In this document: positions 60,275 to 64,000 of the stretch, one piece after another
Position numbering within the stretch: position 1 is the first letter of the stretch
How the letters are laid out: each line of letters begins with the position of its first letter
DNA from: Metridium senile
Lineage: Eukaryota; Cnidaria; Anthozoa; Actiniaria; Metridiidae
DNA: 64,000 nt
Direction of reading: 5' to 3'
NCBI GenBank assembly: GCA_949775045.1
Contig: OX459099.1
Location: 19,638,741-19,702,740, forward strand
The notes under the pieces: generated by a model
What the model saw: only the letters and a program-made list of their open reading frames with translations
The model's database searches: none
Told to the model about the DNA's origin: nothing
Program-made: the position numbers and the translations under genes

Positions 60275-60718
60275 TTAATGACAAATACTTGATATTACTG
60301 GTTGATCAATGAGCGACTCGTTTTACTAGATAACTATAGGATATAATTATGTATAATTTAAAGTAAAATGTGAAAATACTCATAATATGATTGCCCATTT
60401 AACTAGAGCTTAAAGCGCTAGCGTCGCATAAACTTGATATGATGTCATTGTATATGTGTGTGTTGACGTCATGACATGTTTAATGGCGTCGTTATTGTCT
60501 TATCGAAAAAATACTTGTTGTATGGGAAATGGAATTTGCTAAACAGGGTCGCCCAAGGGAATTATAAAGATCGAACGTACGTCGTTCGATTTTTATGACG
60601 TCATTTTATATGTATGTGACGTAATACATGCATATGTGTATAATTAAGATAAAAATGAATAAAATATACAATGAATTTGAAACTATGAAGTATTGTATAA
60701 AATGACACATTTACACTT

Positions 60719-60926
60719 AAGGCCCGGGCAAACGGTTTCAATATTTGTTCGATTTTGTTGAATAGCAATGTTTAAACACTTTTAAACTCTTTCAACATCA
60801 ATTCAACATCGATTGGACACGTTTCAACAATGTTGAAAGAGTTTAAAAGCGTTTAAACATTGCCATTCAACAAAATCGAACGGATGTTGAAGCAAATCAT
60901 GTTGAAACCGTTTGCCCGAGCCTTAA
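60719..60926. mobile_element. hairpin MITE family E, copy 2
   Basis: aaggcccgggcaaacggttt ... aaccgtttgcccgagcctt ends, inner arms tgtttaaacacttttaaact and agtttaaaagcgtttaaaca. Related to 12850-13018. Confidence 0.8.
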
Positions 60927-60929
60927 GCG

Positions 60930-61131
60930 GTATTCTAGGTTCAGCCAATTTAAACTGTTCCATATTTTTCTGCGATTATTTACTGTATGGATTTCTAGAG
61001 TTTCTTTAATTGACGTTCAAGGAAGTCAAGGTATTCTAGGTTCAGCCAATTTAAACTGTTCCATATTTTTCTGCGATTATTTACTGTATGGATTTCTAGA
61101 GTTTCTTTAATTGACGTTCAAGGAAGTCAAG
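60930..61131. repeat. exact 101-bp tandem duplication
   Basis: gtattctaggttcagccaat begins at 60930 and again at 61031. The two copies look identical to 'aaggaagtcaag', implying a very recent duplication or an assembly artefact. Both begin at the edge of the family E MITE. Confidence 0.9.
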
Positions 61132-61599
61132 GACGTTCTTAATCTTGAAACTATTCAAATGTCTATTTTTGACGTCAAAATAGACTCTTGAAATATTGGA
61201 GTAGACATGTTGAAGTGGTTTTGACTGGATCAGTACTTAATGCGCTACAAACATTCGCCTTATGAACGTCAAAAACAAAGGCTACCGCAACCAACGGAAA
61301 ATGTGGGCTTCCTGTGCTGAAACAGTATCCGAGAAAAGCTGTGAACGAGGGAGAGAAAGATCACGGAGCCCGTCTCAAAAATATCCACAGGAAGCCCGTC
61401 TCTAATAAGGAGATGCCAGTGGAGGAGGCCTTAAAAAACGCTACATTTTACACTTTAGTAAAACGTCCAAAGTAAAGTTATAAAACCCTTGTTGGGATTG
61501 GTTATAGCGATGGTTTGATAAGCGGTTAACGACCCATTTGAATTGCTCTTAATCGAGCATATCCCTGTGCGCATGCGCCTTTTGTCAAATAGAACAGCA

Positions 61600-61845
61600 A
61601 TACTAGATAACATAGACTGCGAGCAGTCCCTACTTTTCCCTCCGAATTCAGAAAATTTTAACTTTAATAAAACGAGCGAGCGGGGATTGGGGGGCGAGTT
61701 GGGGAGGGGAGAGGAAATCATCGCTCCTCCCCCTTTTCGCCCCCAATCCCCGCTCGTCCGTGTTTGATTTAAATGCTCATTTCTCTCGTTTTCCTCGGAA
61801 TCTGGAGGGAAAAGAAGGGACTGTTCGCAGTCTAAGATAACATGA
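61600..61845. mobile_element. MITE, agataacatagactgcgagcag ends
   Basis: tagactgcgagcagtccc ... gggactgttcgcagtcta ends, with inner foldback cgagcggggattggggg / cccccaatccccgctcg. Half of the same element appears at 46505-46590. 61131-61600 shows no gene. Confidence 0.75.
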
Positions 61846-61899
61846 AACTAGTGTCGCCTTTGAGGAAGGGTAACGGGCTCACCCTACTCATTATTTGAC

Positions 61900-62151
61900 A
61901 ACATTGAAAAATAAAATTACAAAATGAAAAAGGTACATTTCATGTGTTCTTTTAATCTTTTTAATAGTTAATAAACGCTTTTAAGCGTTTAAAATGATTT
62001 TTTTTTTTTTACGTTTTTTACGTTTTTTAAATAATTGCTCAAAACGTTAAAAAACGTTGTTTAAGCGTTTATTAACGATTTAAATGAATTTAAAACAAAA
62101 AAACACATGAAATGTATCTTTTTCATTTTGTAATTTTATTTTTCAATGTTG
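61900..62151. mobile_element. AT-rich long inverted repeat
   Basis: acattgaaaaataaaattac and gaaaaaggtacatttcatgt at left are mirrored by acatgaaatgtatctttttc and gtaattttatttttcaatgt at right, with an AACGTTTTTT-rich centre. It could fold into a near-complete hairpin. Confidence 0.75.
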
Positions 62152-63039
62152 AGTTTGGGCTGCCTACCACTCTTCCCATCCTCGTCCTTATGGTTTGTCA
62201 ACCTCAAATTCCTCAATACCCCATCTCTATCAGTGTCTATCCCCATCCCACCCCTGCTAGAAGAGTTCAAACCATTCGATCTTGATTATTGACAAATAAT
62301 AAGGATAAAATTTAGGTTAATTGAAGATGTCCGCTACAAACAAGCTTTTCTTTTAAAACGAATATGTTTCAGACATATAGGGTGAGAGTTCAAACGGCAA
62401 TTTTTCATTCGGTGTCAAACGTCAGAAACAATGCTCGGTGATTTTGAACATTTTATCTTTCCAAGTAGAAACTCGCTTTTAAAAACAATTTAACATCCAG
62501 AGAAGCCTTTCACAGCATAATATGACAGACGAATTATAACCGGCGAAAAAAATAATATATATCATTCAAAGAGTTCTCGAAGCTCTATTGAATGAGAGTC
62601 TTATAAGAGAATGACCGAGAGATTACAGCGATAACAATCAGAAATCTTGAAAAGGACGTGTGGTTTTTTTTTCACGCATAGCCATGTACTACACATCAAA
62701 ATTTCCGTAAAAGAATGGTGTTTATAGCCCATATTGTAATTTGACATGAGAATAGCTCTGACCAAATGTTAACACGTGTTTTCCGATGGCCATCCCAAAA
62801 TACTTTACAAAAAAGTCTAACAAATAAACAAACAAACACACAAACAGACATACAATAATAAAAATAAATAAAAAAAAGGAAAATTGCGTCTCAAGAAATT
62901 GCAACACATGTGGACTCTTTCGGCCGAAGCTAAGGTCAGAGTTATTGAGCCGTCAGTCTATTGTCAGCAGATGTCAGCAGTATTACATTCCCTCTTGAAA
63001 GTAATTGATGATGTTACTGAGTGAGTTGAATTTAAATAA
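62152..63039. other. intergenic DNA, no gene seen
   Basis: Unique-looking sequence without a supported exon. A short (aaac)n/(aaat)n patch occurs at about 62815-62880. Confidence 0.3.
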
Positions 63040-63044
63040 CTTGT

Positions 63045-63131
63045 AAAATATGGTTTGATTTGTGTGTGGTAAAGTCATTGATTCATGAGCTAGACAGGCG
63101 GTACACCTCATATGGAAAGTACTACTTTAAG
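63045..63131 (+). other. possible exon, donor AAG|GTAAGA
   Basis: A short open stretch reading VKSLIHELDRRYTSYGKYYF ends at a strong donor GTAAGA at 63132. No acceptor is convincing upstream and no family is recognised. It could be the first coding exon of a gene continuing beyond the window, or chance. Confidence 0.2.
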
Positions 63132-63479
63132 GTAAGAAGCGTTTGTAAATGCGCCGACGCAGTTGCAAAAATGGAGACGCAAAGCTACCAGCACTCATTC
63201 AATGACAACGCTGCAGTTTTTCAGCAAAATTATAAGCATTTTATTTGTACAAAATGTCGCTTAAACATGCTAATATTTCTAGTTTTTTAAATCGTTATTT
63301 GTTGGAAATATTTTCAAATGAACATAGTGTATTGTAAATAGATATTTCCTATAAGTTTCCAAAAATGGACCCATTTGATTCCTGACTCCCATAGCTGTAG
63401 CCTGCGTTTCGGTTCTTTATTGGGGAAGAGCCGCCACGTAGGCTAGCTGCTGTGCAATCATTAAAATAAAAAATCAATC

Positions 63480-63665
63480 AATCATTGTTTTACGTCGAAA
63501 TCGAATCTCCCTGGAGTCGAATCTCCCTAGAGTCGAATCTCCCTAGTAAGCCGGTGGCTAATGTTTAAGTATTCGACACACTCACACTCACTACCCCTAC
63601 AGTTAACTGATTCTAGCAGACAATGTTGATGGGAGGAAAATCGGATAATCCGGAGAAAAACCTTT
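63480..63665. repeat. short tandem repeat next to dispersed-repeat core
   Basis: Three copies of tcgaatctccct(g/a)gag at 63502-63545, then a cactcacactcacta stretch and, at 63628-63663, gggaggaaaatcggataatc plus cggagaaaaacc, the reverse complement of the core at about 2810. 63666-64000 shows no gene. Confidence 0.6.
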
Positions 63666-64000
63666 CTTTCAATTCGAAGTTAAGTAACATACAAAAAGAA
63701 TTTGTGCTGACTAGCAGTTCAAAATATATTAATCTGCCCTATTAAGTCATTTTAACGATTGCTGAGGTACTAATGTTTATAACACTTGACGGGTCATATG
63801 TATTAAACATTCTTATTTTTAACTCTGCACGCGATTTACGACGTTAGTTTTGATTTCTTCGTCCTCCAAGCCTCAACTGCAGGACAATTTGCAAAAGAGT
63901 AGAAATAGAAAATCCGTGGTATTTGTATTGCTTATATTGCATTCCTTGCCTTACCACAAAATGACACATCATCAATTATGGCACTATCTACTTTCCCAGA

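Overview
The window is nuclear DNA from an animal (metazoan) genome. It is AT-rich, its genes are split by introns with GT-AG borders, and microsatellites, minisatellites, hairpin MITEs and non-LTR retroelement remains fill the space between exons. The gene set (BAR-RhoGAP, poly-C2H2 zinc finger, DCUN1D3, MRTF, syntaxin 8) is metazoan. Intact triple-RPEL MRTF and the mixture of short hairpin elements suggest a marine invertebrate. A cnidarian, perhaps an anthozoan, is my best guess, but this is inference and no single sequence proves it.

Layout. 1-9869 (+): the 3' part of an ARHGAP17/44-type BAR-RhoGAP gene, ten exons with consistent phases, whose introns hold a 1.4-kb minisatellite and a 90-bp tandem repeat that multiplies a splice acceptor. 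9870-14070: intergenic, MITE-rich, ending in two decayed tandem copies of the 3' end of the next gene. 14071-20854 (-): a 1397-residue protein with an N-terminal WW-like segment and 16 C2H2 fingers, with a probable non-coding first exon near 23 kb. 23933-24805 (+): DCUN1D3, one coding exon, divergent from the zinc-finger gene. 24806-32459: intergenic, with a 1-kb ATC-type microsatellite and a few MITEs. 32460-40979 (-): myocardin-related transcription factor (MRTF), eight coding exons, three RPEL motifs, basic/Q-rich SRF-binding region, SAP domain, long polyQ tract and a GC-AG first coding intron. 40980-51032: intergenic, with a long-TIR element, a tRNA-like SINE head and a retroelement fragment sitting inside a MITE-like inverted repeat. 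51033-59264 (+): syntaxin 8, nine coding exons, with introns made almost wholly of repeats; one holds a 5'-truncated non-LTR element flanked by a 105-bp duplication. 59265-64000: intergenic, with a 93-bp tandem repeat and many hairpin elements.

The genes do not form a pathway cluster. They cover actin/Rho signalling (ARHGAP17, MRTF), cullin neddylation (DCUN1D3), transcription (zinc finger, MRTF) and endosomal membrane fusion (STX8). Exon borders were set by hand from splice consensus, reading-frame phase and family similarity, and every multi-exon model closes in frame. I found no undescribed multi-gene system. The most unusual signals are the multiplied splice acceptor, the triplicated gene end, the hammerhead-like repeat family, the 105-bp duplication around a retroelement, and the WW-like/zinc-finger architecture.
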